A DNA stretch of 64,000 nt from Paroedura picta. Taxonomy: Eukaryota > Chordata > Lepidosauria > Squamata > Gekkonidae. The notes beneath the pieces are model-generated. The model saw only the letters and a list, made by a program, of their open reading frames with translations. It was not told the DNA's origin and made no database searches. Position 1 is the stretch's first letter. Every line of letters starts with the position of its first letter. Of the stretch, positions 48,894 to 61,200 are shown one piece after another. The position numbers and the translations under genes are program-made. The stretch lies in assembly GCF_049243985.1 (NCBI RefSeq), contig NC_135381.1, positions 19,331,345 to 19,395,344 of the forward strand. The letters are read 5' to 3'.

Positions 48894-49030
48894 GATTTGA
48901 GTCCAGTAGCAACTTAGAAATTAACAAGGTTTTCAGGGTATAAACTTTGAAGGGAGCTTTGACTCTTGAAGATGTATACCCTGAAAACCTTGTTGATCTC
49001 TCAGGTGCTGCAGGACTCCAGTTTAACTGT
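48894..49030. repeat. Foldback element with about 47-bp arms
   Basis: The left arm runs from GATTTGAGTCCAGTAGCAAC to AACAAGGTTTTCAGGGTATA; the right arm is its imperfect reverse complement, from TATACCCTGAAAACCTTGTT to GCTGCAGGACTCCAG. The spacer is about 35 bp. TTTAACTGTTAA-like flanks are unclear. Non-coding. Confidence 0.65.
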
Positions 49031-50699
49031 TAAGCTGCAGACAACACACAGCAGTAAGAGGAAAGAGGTATACTTTGGGAGTGGGAGCGAGTATCCACAG
49101 ATGAATTCTCTTCCCTGTGTGGACATGTTTCTGTCTTTCTGCATTTATGCTCCTGACATGGCTACTGTTTGAAAATCAGGCAGGAGTCTGATGCCCTTCC
49201 AAAGTGGTCCTTGGCAATCCTAATCTTGTGTACCAGAGAATCAGGTTTGACCATGTCTATGCTGGCAACCTGACCCCGCCAGTATCTCTTGTTCAGTTTT
49301 CAATTTTTATCTTCTGTAGTATCATGACTTTCTCTGAAACAGCTGCCCATTCCCTTCACCAACACTGCACGTCTCATCTGGCTTGCGTGCCGCAGGAGCT
49401 TGGAAGCCAAGACAGCAGCGATGTAGAGGACAAGGCCTGCACCCCATTCGACAGATTGGGTCTGCAGGGGGTAAATGTTTGTGCTAGCCTATCTGATGCC
49501 TTCCTCCCAGTTAATAATGACCACCTCTAACGCTCACCAAAAGCCCCACTTTCAAACATGCCATGAATTTTCTTAGGTGCCTGTGTGATTCATGGTACGT
49601 GCATTCATCAAACTCCATGTAAAGAATGGCTTTCTGCGAGCCTTTATTCCTTTGGGAACTCTGCACCAGTTTAATCCAAGGAGTCTGAACATTTGCAACA
49701 TAAGTAAACATTGCAGGGGATGCTAAGGAATGCTATACACTGGAGCAGGTTCCTTTGCCCTCACTTTTGCCCCATGTAAGTAGATTACACTCGAGAACAC
49801 ACTCAGCAGACAAGAAGATTGCCTGGGGTGATAGAGACCACTCTCTTAAAACCGAAGATTTGCCCATTTCTGATCTCAGATGGGGAGCAGAGAGAATAAG
49901 GAGAGGAAAGTGAAAGAACATCAGCTGTGCATGCTTAAGGTCCCAGGTTCAATCCTGTGCATCTCTAGTTAAAAGCCCAAGCAGGAGGTGACATGAAATG
50001 CCTCTCCCTGACACCCTGGGAAGCTGCTGTTAATCAGAGTGGACAAGACAGATCATAACAGACCAAGGGTTTGTAGCTTCATGTCAACATGAAGCTACTT
50101 CATGTCAACAATAAAATCCAGGAAAGCAGATATTTGACCTAAGGACTTCTTGCTTGTAGCTCATTGTATGTGTGCAAGTCCCCCTACATTCAATGGCACT
50201 GAATCTGCATTGTGTAAATCACACTGCAACACCTCATGGGTGTTCATTGTAGCAACATAGCCACCAGACAGCAGGCACGATTCTTCCTTTTATCTTCACA
50301 ATGGCCCTGTTGGGTAGGTTAGGCCAAGACAGGATGATTGGCCCAAGGTAACTCAACAGTAGTAATTGAATTGTGTTCTTTTTATCCCATCCTTCGCTCA
50401 AAGTGTCTTACATAGGTTTAATTTTTCTCTGATTTGGATGTTTTGTTACGCCAATAAAGGTGTCTTGAGTCTACAGTTTATTCTTACCACAAACCTGAGG
50501 TGGGTTCATCTGAGAAAGAGATATATTGGCTTTTAAACCAGATATTTGAAAAAGAGGAAGGATTCAGAAAGGTTAGCTAAGTTGTAAAAGTTCAGATTCT
50601 TGACGTTGTTAAGGACCTTATTTTCCCCCACTAGGGGATAAGTAAGACAACACTCATATCTAACAGGTAGAGTACCTTTAAAAAGTCAGTAGTTTAATG

Positions 50700-51210
50700 T
50701 ATTTGTATTACTGTCCAGGAAAACATAATTACATCCTGACACATAAGACTGAAGGCAGATGTCTGGAAGCAGTGATGAGGTGGCTCAAGCAGAGCCGTCT
50801 GAAGCTCAACCTTTCAAAGATGGAGGTCCTAAGGCTAGACAAGAAGGGTCCAAGCGAAGAAGCATGCTTGCCTAACCTGGATGGTGTGCAGCAATTAGTG
50901 CTCACAGTGTACCTGAGGGACCGCCTCACTGTATATAACCCCCAAATAACCCTATGCTCTGCCACTTCCAATTGGCTGGTGATCCCTGGCCCCAAAGAAG
51001 CACATCTGATCTCAACCAGGCCCAGAGCTTTCTCTTTGCTCCCTTGTGGAATGAGCTCCCTGAAGAGAAAAGGGCCATACCTGAGCTAGCACAGTTCCAT
51101 AGGGCCTGCAAAATGGAGCTCTTCTGCCAGTCATTTGGTTGAGGTCGACCGAACCAACAATTCCTGCTGCCTCCCCCAGAAACTCCTCCCCATGAACTGC
51201 TCCCGAACAA
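50700..51210 (+). mobile_element. L2-like LINE fragment with internal deletion
   Basis: The conceptual product begins RCLEAVMRWLKQSRLKLNLS, then KMEVLRLDKKGPSEEACLPN, and jumps directly to VYLRDRLTVYNPQ, LVIPGPKEAHLISTRPRAFS and WNELPEEKRAIPEL. Compared with the copy at 27316 it lacks the segment between the LGV and YLRD blocks (roughly 120 codons). Confidence 0.78.
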
Positions 51211-51728
51211 AGACCAACCTATGGGACCACAGTAGAAGTGTTGTTGAAATTGTTGCTATTGGTAGGATAAACAAAACGGTTTAATGAACAAAGCTGCAAA
51301 AGGATTTGAGGGGTTATAAGGTCGTTAAGATGGAATGGTGTCTCAAATTTTTTAAAAAGCTTGTATGAGTTATCAATACTTGTCTGAAATTAATATTAAT
51401 ATGTACAATCACAGGAAAGATATTCTATAGACAACCATTAACAATACTTGCTAAGTAGTGGTATGTTTTTTTCTATCTTATAGGCCTCAGGTTGCCAAAA
51501 CTTGAAAAGTGGGGTGGGGAGAGAGAAGGCAAAGGATAGCATATCCACCCTTTCTTCTGCTCTAGGGAAATGTGAGTCGCCTGTATATCTCTTTATTTTA
51601 TATTTAAAACATTTCTAAGCTGCTTTTCAACTCAGCTCTGGGTACCTAAGGCAGTAAATACATTAAAACAAGATTAAAAATGCATATAATAAATATATCT
51701 GTTCCACATATCTGTTCCACATAATATA

Positions 51729-52095
51729 TTTCTGGTAAGGGCTTGGAGGAGGAGCGTGTCTCATGGCTTAAGTGCCACTCAGATCTTAACGCCCACTCAG
51801 GGCGGCTGTTCAGCCCCTAAGTGCCTCCTTCAGCTGGCTTGCCTGTCTATCCAGTGGCCAGCCAATCACCTTCTGTCCCCCACCCCTAACCACCCCCTCC
51901 TCCTTCCACTTCCCTCTGAGGCTTGGAGGCTGCAGATCCCTGCTGCATGAGAGCTGCCCCTGCTAGTGACTACCCTATCAGTTGCCTGCAGCCTTTCCAA
52001 GTCTTGGGGGGAAGGGGGAGGCCATCCGTAAAGTTCTTCCACTCCACCACCCCCTAATCTAGCGCCCATCATATTCCTGAATGCAACAGGCTTGG
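51729..52095 (+). repeat. Unclassified dispersed element, copy 2
   Basis: The same element as 18342-18712, sharing start TTTCTGGTAAGG, the block GGCTTAAGTGCCACTCAG, GCTTGCCTGTC and the end TCTAGCGCC..ATTCCTGAATGCAACAGGC with its terminal hairpin. Both copies are in plus orientation and diverge by scattered changes. Confidence 0.62.
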
Positions 52096-53499
52096 CCTCT
52101 GATTATGATTATAAATGTGCATAAAACAGTTAAAGCACACTAACAAGTGGAAGGGTCAACAAACATCAGTGAGGAGTTTTCCCATTGAAGTTTCAAGCAA
52201 GGACATCATCATTGGAATAAAATAAAGGCACCATATATAGCTTACTTCTCTGTTTCTTTATTCATACCTCCTGTTGTGGGGGAAAAAAAACAAACCTATC
52301 TCTCACTTAGAATACCTAAGGTGGGCAAGTGGCAGATGTCCAGTCTTATCAAATGAGCAAGAACTCTACCATAAAACTTCACTTTCTTTCAGCCTAGCCT
52401 ACCTCATAGGGCTGTTGTGAACTTTAAAAAAAGAACAGCATACATTTTTACTTGCAAGTAAGCCCAACTGATCCAAGTAGTCCATTCCAACCCCACATGT
52501 CAAACAGCAGCATGCCAGACTATGTTGCTTGGCAAAAGCAACTGAGGCACTGGCAGAGCTGCAATGACTTGGCTTTTTCCCAGTATATCTATCCAAGTAC
52601 AATTCCCACCGCCCCATGTGCCAGCACACCAACATCGTCACTGGTAGACACATTTCTGTTGTCACTTGGTCCAAAAAGGTTGCTTAGTCCTGTGGTAAAT
52701 AGATTTTAAGGTAATAACCTCTGAAAGAGCAATGCTGGGAAATCTGTGTCTGAGCTGCATTCTCACCACCAGCCTGCAAGGGTAAGAAGCAGAAGGCAAG
52801 AAGCCTCCAGGCAGTGGAGCCGCGTGCCCCACTTCTGGTTACTGGTGTGTGTGTGGTGGTGCGGGCTGGAAAAGCCCATAGTAGGTTGCTGGAAAAGAGG
52901 GGCAGCTAGGGCTCTGTACTTTCAGGAGTGAGGGGGGATGCCTGGCAAAGGAAGAGGTTCAGGTTGTGAGGGTGTCGAGTAGCACCTCCTTGTGAAGAAG
53001 AGCGGGGGGGGGGGATACATCGCAAGGGCCCCCCCAAAGGGCTTCCTTGCATCCCCCGCTTATTTGGCTCCAGGGCAACATCTGCATTGGGCCGGCTGGA
53101 GCGCACAACAGATCGATCTTCCCAGGTCTCTCTTCTCCGCTTCCTACCCTGGTGAACGGGGGGGGGGGGGGCGATTCAAGAGTCACGTGTAGGGGGAAGA
53201 GGCTTGGGTGCAATTCCTGGCGTGGTGGGTGATGGCGACCGGTGGCTCCCGGAGGATCTTCGGGCGAAGAGGCTATTGCAAAGGGTCAGACAGGAACTGG
53301 CGGGAGGGACTCTCTGCGTAGGAAGAGCGAAGCTCACCCGCGTGTGCTTGGCCCGGTCTAGGAAAAGCCAGTAGGGATTGGGGGCGAGGGTGCTGCGACG
53401 CGTGTACGTGTGAATGCGAGTGCAGATTCTACTGTATGATGCAGATTCGACTCGCTGACGGGGTGGGGGGTTGGAGCTAAGAATGAATCATTCTGGCGT

Positions 53500-54300
53500 C
53501 TATAGGGAGGGGAGGTAAGATGTGGGGCTGGAGGGAGGAGGGGGGTTTGGAAGCGATCCACGATGGGGCAGCCCCCCTCCCTGCAGAGGGAGGTGCCGCG
53601 GCGCCTTCCTAGGCGGGGGCGCTGCGAGGGGGCTTCTCCTTTCCTCCCTGCCGGGGGTCTTGGGGCGGCCCCTCTATCCCGCGCCGTCCGGGGGCGGTGC
53701 CCGTGCCCCGTGTCCGCCCCACCCGGCCGCGCGCTTGCTCGCTCGTTCTCTCCTTCCGTCGCTTCGGCTGCGGAGACAGACCCTCCGGCGCGCCCCACAT
53801 CGGTGGGTAGACAGGTGAGGGACGGCGGTCCCGGGAGGGCGCACGTTTTCGGGGGGACTAGGGGACACGAGCGCCTTTCCGCCCTGGAATTCTCCCCCGG
53901 ATTGAAGAGAAGACCTAGGGGGAGGGGAGTGGGTGCCCCCCCCACTCATGCCCCCTGGCCCCACTTCCCCTCCCCCACCCACCCGGTGGTGCTCCGGATC
54001 CTTGATCCGCGGTCCGCGTTTTGCACCTCTCCTTTCCGATCCCTCACCCCTAGACTCCATACCGGGTTTTGCAGGTAGCAGAGGCGCCGAGGCGAGTCTC
54101 GCGAGCCCAGGCGCCTGCATAGCCAATGGCAGAGCTGGTCCCAGCCTCTTGTAGCCAATCGCCGTGCTGCCCTTGCTCGGCTGCAGCCAATGGACACCTT
54201 CCCTGACCTCCCCCCTTGCTCGGGCTGCGGCGGGCTGAGAGCTCTGAGCGGCGCCTCCATTTAAAGGGGCCGCCGCCGAGTCGCGACCCGAGCCAAACCC
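53500..54300 (+). promoter_or_regulatory. ZMYM3 CpG-island promoter with three CCAAT boxes
   Basis: A very GC- and CpG-rich block upstream of ZMYM3. Three forward CCAAT boxes lie at 54123-54127, 54155-54159 and 54187-54191, each in AGCCAAT context and exactly 32 bp apart, ahead of a CATTTAAAGGGG (54258-54269) at TATA-box distance from a start near 54290. A non-coding first exon with a donor such as GAGCCGGGTGGGT (about 54318-54330) is plausible but not proved. The proline/glycine-rich open frames here reflect base composition. Confidence 0.62.
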
Positions 54301-56978
54301 CGGGTGGGCGCCGCGCTGAGCCGGGTGGGTGGCGGGGACCTGGAAAGGAGGGGCGCGTGGGGGGGGGGGGGCGGGGAGGCGTTCAGCGGTGGCGCCTCGC
54401 GCGGAGGGGGAGGGGCGGCGAGGCAGGTGAGGGCCGGGCGGGGCTGCGGGCTCGGGGGGGGCATCGTGGGTTGGGCGGGGGAGGGGCGGGGAAGGCAGCC
54501 CCAGACCGAGAAGTAGGGGGTGGAGCCTGGTTGCGGAGGTGGGGCTGGTGGGCGGGGCCTGTTGGGGGGATTGGACTGCACCGTCGGAGGGAAGGATCCT
54601 GCAGGCACTTGGTGCGAAGAGGGCGGAGCTGGGCGACGGTCCAGGGCTGGGGTCCTAGTGGGCTGGTCCAGGGCTGGTCCGGCAGGCGCTTGCCGGGAGT
54701 TGGGAGGTGCTCTTGGTCTGGGTCAAGGCTCGCTGGCGCCGATGCAGCGAGATCCTGCAGGTACTTGCTGTGGCGGGGGCGGAGCTCCCGAGCTGAGCCA
54801 GTCCGAGACTCGCCTGTTGGCTTGGCAGGGCGGGAGCATGAGCAGGGAGGAGTAATCCTGCAGATACTTGCTGTGAAGGCGGGGTTGCCTGGGTGGGTGG
54901 GAGATGGATCCCTGGGGAGCCGGGCCTTCTCCGGGCTTACACAGGAAGGAGAGCAGATGAGAGAGATGTCTGCAATGATGTGATGGGGTTTGCCGAAAGC
55001 AAAGAGGCTAAATGTTTGGAAGGCGGGAGGGGGAACGGTTTGCAACGGGATAGATTTGGGCCAGGAACGTGCTGGGGATGGATTCTGCAGCCACTCACTC
55101 AAGAAACAGGAACTAATGAGAGAGGACAGTCTGGGCTGTCATTGTCTGTGGCAAGAAGTGAAGTTTGCAGTGATAGCCTTAAATCCAGAGTATCTCAAGG
55201 AAGGATGCATATACTTTCAGAAAGGCTTGGGCAATACATTCAAGAGGAGAGCATGGGGCTCCTGCAGTGTGATCTGGATTGCACCAGGGAATAATCCTGA
55301 AGAGAAGGTTTCTCAGCGTCAAGTCACTACTTGGAGAGAGTGACCTACAGTAGACAAACTAGTTTTAGAGTTCTGTAAGGAGGGCATCCAGGGGCTTGCC
55401 AATAGGAGGGGGAAATGGCCTGTGCTAGGAGACCGAGAAATATTTAAGGCAATCCTGAATTTTAGCCCCACGGATAAAGTTTGGTATCAATTCCACCTGC
55501 TCCCATGTCAGTCCATGGAGGGCTCTATGGATCTGATCGTTGTTTTATAAATGGATACCCTGATGTCATCTATTTTCTAAATTTCCTCCATTCCCAGTTA
55601 TAGCGGCATTGCATTTCAGGTGCAGTTTGGTAGTGCTGCCCTTTGCTTTGTTCAACAGGTTGCCATTGGTTGTCCTCAAGATGTATATATAAAATTGGGA
55701 TACCGAGAAAATGTCAAGGAATCTACCTCTTTACACTGGAAAATGTTCTCCCTCCATGTAATATTAATTATGGACTACTGCTGTGCAATCCTGTGTAAAC
55801 GTACTCCAGTGTAATCTCATTAAAATGAATAGACCGAGTAAGCCACCATTGGATTGTACCGGTGTTAGTGGGTCTGCTGTACTGGAGTTGTGCAGGACCA
55901 AACAAGGACAAGAGGGCTTCTCTAGAATGAAGAAGCCAAGAGAGCTTCTCTAGAATGTGTTGCCAGATGAGGAGGAGGAGGGAAGACATGGTCATTAGGG
56001 AGGCAGGGAGAGACAGGAGTTTCCTGTTGTCTGCCACAGGAGGGGGAGGAAGTGTTTTGCAGATGCAGCAGGTAATCTGTTCCTGCAGTAAAGGGAGGGG
56101 GGCTTTGACATGGTGCACTTAACATACATTGAAGCATGTTTCCCAGAACTGTAGAATCTTTTCCCAAAAGATTTTTATACTGTAAGCATCAGATGAAAAT
56201 CTGATAATTGCAATATATTTGTATATCCCTTTAACTGCTGGTTTCTAGCATTTTGCCCTGCATTCTGTGCTGCTTCTACAAGGGGCCTCTTTACACATTC
56301 AAAGACCCCAAAATGAGAGATTCCCTTGGGCCCAACTCCACCCACTTTCTTTTGTTTAAGTAGCTTAACTTAGTTCCCCAAGTCATTTAGGTAGCATAAC
56401 TCCTCCCCTCCCCCAAGTTGGCATGTCCTTAATTCTGCATTTCATAATCCAGTAGAAGTGAAGGTTCTGTGGCCTTTGGAAGAGTGGTCCCTAGGACTGG
56501 GAAGAGCCCTGGGTTATTGCCCAGAGTCAGGTGTGCTGTTAGAGGTTTGGAGTTGGCAGTACTGCCCAGATCTTCATATCCCACTTGTCCCAAGAAAGTG
56601 CTATATTTGTGTTCCAAGGAAGTGCAAACAGAATTATTCACTTGCAAAGGTTCATTAAGACAAAGGTTGACCAGAAAGCAGGTAGCCCAATGAAATGTTA
56701 GTCAAACTATTAATATCATGATAGTTGTCCATGTTCTGCACAAGATGGGACAAGTGTCCCCTACATCTCGGTCAACACAAGATCTGAACTTGTGGTCCTT
56801 TTAGCCTTCCTCACTTTCCCTTCAACATTATTCAGATTAGACTAAGGTGAAATGGAAAGCTGTAATCTTTCCTATTGGATGCAAAAGTAGTTTGCTGAAC
56901 AGGCTCTCTTGTCTCAAGAACCGCTTGGGCCTTTAGTGCCCCATGCTAATTCAGGGGCCGCTTGTTAATTGCCAAAGT

Positions 56979-57385
56979 CTCAGGAATATGTTATAAAATC
57001 ACTGCTGTCTTGCATATTTCAGATATACACATTTGCGGTTTTGCCAACTTCCAATGGCTCAGGGCTAACAGCAGCCCTTGCAAGCAGTCCGAATGATTGT
57101 TAAAAGTTTCCTGGGGTAGTCAAACTGCGGCCCTCCAGATGTCCATGGACTACAATTCCCAGAAGCCCCTGCCAGCATTCGCTCAGGAATATGTTATAAA
57201 ATCACTGCTGTCTTGCATATTTCAGATATACACATTTGGGGTTTTGCCAACTTCCAATGGCTCAGGGCTAACAGCAGCCCTTGCAAGCAGTCCGAATGAT
57301 TGTTAAAAGTTTCCTGGGGTAGTCAAACTGCGGCCCTCCAGATGTCCATGGACTACAATTCCCAGAAGCTCCTGCCAGCATTCGC
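56979..57385 (+). repeat. 203-bp tandem duplication containing half a MITE
   Basis: The segment from CAGGAATATGTTATAAAATC (56981) recurs at 57184, an offset of 203 bp, and the two units stay almost identical to the end, differing at few positions (for example TTGCGG versus TTGGGG, and GCCCCTG versus GCTCCTG). Unit 1 includes only the left half of the MITE; unit 2 has the complete one. Duplication therefore followed MITE insertion and its right breakpoint fell in the palindrome centre. Confidence 0.9.
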
Positions 57386-57449
57386 TGGCAGGGGCTTCTG
57401 GGAATTGTAGTCCATGGACATCTGGAGGGCCGCAGTTTGACTACCCCTT
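57312..57449. mobile_element. hAT-type palindromic MITE, copy F
   Basis: A complete palindrome of about 137 bp, with CCTGGGGTAGTCAAACTGC at the left and GACTACCCCTTG at the right. Flanks GTTAAAAG and GTTAAAAC are a slightly diverged duplication. A copied left half lies at 57110-57182. This copy has CCCAGAAG where others have CCCATGAG. Confidence 0.85.
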
Positions 57450-58226
57450 GTTAAAACGATCTTTTAACAGGCCACGCATTGTGTTCCTGGCCATCAAAGT
57501 GTGGAAGGGTGGGTTGCATCACTTCTGAGAGATACTTTGGCTTGGTCTGCTTTGGACTTTGAAAGGAAATGGCCCATTTTGAGAGCATTGGTCGCTGGGT
57601 GGAGAAGGGTTCACTAACATGCTCTTTTGTGTTGGCTGTATGGATAGTGGTGGAACCTAATAATGGAAGCTTCTTCAAAGGGCCTTATGTATCCATCATT
57701 TCACCCTGTCCATTGCCTTTATAAGAATAATTATGCCATAGCTAGATCAGATGAACTTTCACAGCATTTTCAGGATGAAAAAGGGCACATTCTTCTTTCT
57801 CAGTATGCCTCTGCCTTGGTATCTTTGTGGTTGGATTTTTTTAAAAATTAAACCATGTAATTTTTTTTTTAAACCTGGTTCAATATGGGATGGAGATACA
57901 GGGGGAAGGGCTCCCAGTACTCTCAGAGGAACATCTTGACCTCTGAAGCTACTTCCTTGGAACTGGTTTCAGGTTGTAAAAATGATATCCAACTCTTTCC
58001 TGTCTTCCTTTGATTAGGAGTTCTATTCCAGTTGCAGGTCAAAGTGATAGATTTTATGAATGACCTCCATCTGTGGATTTAATTTGGATTCAGGTTGACT
58101 CCCTGATTCTAGCAGGTGATTTCCTCTGGGTTCATGTTTTCTCAGAGGAGTGATATAGTCCTTGAATGAGTTATACATGCCAATGTTATGTCCTGTTTCT
58201 GTTTCTTAGTTACTGGCTCTTTCTGA

Positions 58227-61200
58227 ATGGATCCCAATGAATTTCCTGGCTCCTTGGGGCCACTTTCTCTGCCTGATAAGCCACTAATAGGTGACCTCCC
58301 TGCAGACATGGAGTTTGGAGAGGATCTGCTAGCTTCCCAGACAGCCTCTGTCTCACAAGCCTCTGCCCTTCAGTCCCAAGAGATGGAGTGGGAAGGGCCC
58401 AAACAAGAAACCTCAGACAGTGACTTGGGCCTGGGCTTAGTGAAAGCAGATGGCTTGGCAGACCTAAGTAAGCCCAATAGCCTGGGACTTGATAAATCTG
58501 ATCCTTTGGCTATCTTAGAGAAGCCTGGCATCATAGATAGCTTGAGCAACGAGGTTAAGTCAGAGGACCTGGACAACTCTGTAGATCCAGAAGATGAGAC
58601 TGGGGACCCTTCTGTACCAGGGACGGAAGCCCTGGTGCCAGAAACTTGGAAAGAAGAAGTCGTGTGTAAAACTGAGCCTGAAGATCTAAAAGAAGAGGGT
58701 CTGGAGGGTGCAGTTTCCCGCCCCGAGAACCATGCCATGGAATCCCCTGACGTTGTGGAGGTGAGCAACACCCTGCCTTCAGAAGAACGAACAGCCTCAC
58801 CCGTCGGCTCACCAGGAAACCAACGGCTGGCTAAGAAAGCCCGGTTAAAAGCCCCAAGGAAAAGCTCCCCATTGTGGAAAGATGAGGCATCCACAGAGGA
58901 GAAGGAGTCAGCCCTCAATAGTACGCCTGAGCTGGCTCCTGAGCTGGTGGGAGAGAGCCCAGCTGAAACAGAAATGGAAAGCAGTCCTGGCCAGAAAGAC
59001 CCTACCAAGCCCCAAACAGAAGAGGCAGCACAGTCTCCATCCCTTCCAGGTGGGTATGAACAGCAGGGGCTGTCTAGAGCATGGCCCCTCTTCTTCTTTT
59101 TCACTTCTCCTGTGGTGGCAAACTGGGGGAAGGTGAAAGTGGAGGATGCCACTTGTTTTTCTTTTGGAAAAGACTCTTTGCAGCTCCCTTGTCCACAGTC
59201 CTGACAAGCCTTTGCTGGCCAAGTAGCTTGTTAAGAATCCAGCCACTCTCCTTTCCCTCACAAGCCCTTTTCTCCCACTGCTGCTCCTCCTGCCGTAGTG
59301 GGAGACACCGCAAGGCTTTCGTGAGTGCAGTTATAAAGAAGTTTCCACTTCCCCCAAGTATTTCTGTGCCATTATCTTCAGCAGCCCCCCCCCAGTTTAT
59401 CCCTTGATGTCATGATTGTTCTGAGCCACAGCCCTGGCTGCTTAGTTCTTCTAGAGCCTCACAAATGGCTTTTGGGTCTCTTTTGTGCTTCTCTTGCAGG
59501 GGAAGATGCTGTTGCAAAGGGAAGTGAGCAGCCGGTTGAAAAGGTAAGGAAGAGGCACAGGTGATTGCTAGTCCCTCTGCTAAGACTCTTTACTCTTCCC
59601 TCAATTCCTTGCCTATGTGCTGTTCTCTTAGAAAAGCCAGGCATTCTGTCTGCCATACTTTTTCATCATAAATCATCTGCACTGCTTCTCCTCTTTTTCC
59701 TTCCCTCCCCATGCTTTAGATCAAGGGTAGTCAAACTGCAGCCCTCCAGATATCCATGGACGTTTGCTGTCAGGGGCTCATGGGAATTGTAGTCCATGGA
59801 CATCTGGATGGCTGCAGTTTGACTACCCCTGCTTTAAATCATGAACTCGTGGGCTGGCTCTACCTTCTTTTTTTGTACAGTGCTGAGTATGCCTTGGTGC
59901 TCTGTAAATACTTGTGGTTTTAGGGTTTCTCTAGGCCAGGTGCCTTTGACTAGTCTGAGGATTCATTGGTCTTTTCCAGGAGCAGAAGAGGAGTGAGCGA
60001 GCCAGGAGGTCAGAGGCATCCCGACCTGAAACAGTAAACTCCTCTGAGAGCAGTAAGTTGCCCCTCAGCCAGCAGTCTTATAAGCAAGAAGTACAGACAG
60101 CTCACGGAGTCTGCAGACTGGTTTACCGGAAGAGCCGTAGCCTAAAGTTAGCATGTTTTTGCAGGTAGAGTGGAGAGCTATGGGTTCAGATCCCAGTCCC
60201 CTCAGATGATCTTGATTCGCTCACAATCTCTCCATCTAGTCTACTTCACAGGGCTGGTGTGAGGCTCAGTGATGGGGAGAGAACTGTGTATATGTTTCCA
60301 AACTTCTAAAGTGAAGTGGAACACAAGTATGATATGGTTTTATCGGCATACGAGGAATGTTGATATGCGGGGGAAGGTGGGAGCTTCTTCACTGGAGGAT
60401 TTTTGTAAAGCATCTATCCAAGACAGGTAAAGAAAAGACTATTTAGGTGGGAGTTGGTCGTGGTGATTCTTGAAGTCTTTTTCAGTCTTCAGGGTGACAG
60501 GTGTTCTGACCTCCTCTCTTTCCCGCCATTTTGTTTGTTTATTTCCTATATATATTTCTATACCACCCTCCCTTTCGGCTCAGGGCAGTTTACATATAAC
60601 AAGTACATATCGCAAGAAGTACAAGATAATTCATAAATCCCAGTCAACGCTAGTAACAGTGATTTTAACTGGTAATAACGGTGTTTATAACCTCTAGTTA
60701 ACTTGCTAACTACACAGCAGTGGCTCCATTGGAAGACCAGTGTGGGATTCAGTACGTGGATAGGGGTTTTCTGGGATGTGGTTGTTTTGGTCGGCCTCAA
60801 CCAAATGCCTAGCGGAAGATTTCATTCTGTTTTCATTTAATTCTTCTTTGTTCACTCCATGAATATCCCACATCTCTCCTGTCATGGAACTGCAGGCAAG
60901 TGACCCGCTCCTACTTAGCTTCAGTGAGAGGCTGCATCTTGGGCCTTCTGCCCATGCCCCAGGGTCGCTCTGATCCCCATTTCTCCTGCTTCCTGCAGTC
61001 CCAGTCTCGGACGAGGATTCAGACGCCATGGTGGATGACCCCAACGACGAGGACTTTGTTCCTTTTCGCACTCGGCGCACCACCCGCATGTCTCTGCGCA
61101 ACCAGATGGCCCAGCGGTCTGCCCGCTCAACAGTGACCAAGATGACTTGTGCCAACTGCCGGACGCCACTGCAGAAGGGCCAGACAGCATATCAGCGCAA

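Larger units (their letters stand above)
46190..53450. other. Intergenic stretch between NONO and ZMYM3 promoters
   Basis: No gene is supported. It holds LINE tails (46920-47090), a Sauria SINE (47930-48198), a CA run near 48628-48650, a foldback element (48894-49030), an L2-like LINE fragment (50700-51210) and an unclassified repeat (51729-52095). The stretches 49030-50690 and 52100-53450 show little I can name, except a CORE-SINE-like patch near 50280-50400 and a 10-bp-arm hairpin at 50074-50097. Confidence 0.5.
54330..58209 (+). other. Presumed ZMYM3 intron 1
   Basis: Its 5' part (to about 54900) is GC-rich with G-runs, including 54360-54372. The rest is ordinary unique sequence apart from the duplicated MITE segment at 56980-57449. 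No other exon is recognised. The intron end is the acceptor TGTTTCTTAG at 58200-58209. Confidence 0.5.

Noticed and set aside
53358-53945. 195-codon antisense open frame in the ZMYM3 CpG island
   Set aside because: Low-complexity R/P/G composition, overlapping open frames on both strands, no recognisable domain.
54216-54983. 255-codon glycine/arginine-rich open frame downstream of the ZMYM3 promoter
   Set aside because: Its composition follows the GC-rich DNA, no domain is visible, and the antisense strand is equally open and proline-rich. It is most likely a by-product of the CpG island.
54383-55102. 239-codon proline-rich antisense open frame
   Set aside because: It is the complement of the same GC-rich stretch, without homology, splice context or conserved motifs.
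58370-59152. 260-codon minus-strand open frame within ZMYM3
   Set aside because: A shadow of ZMYM3 coding exon 1; serine-rich because the sense strand is rich in glutamate codons.
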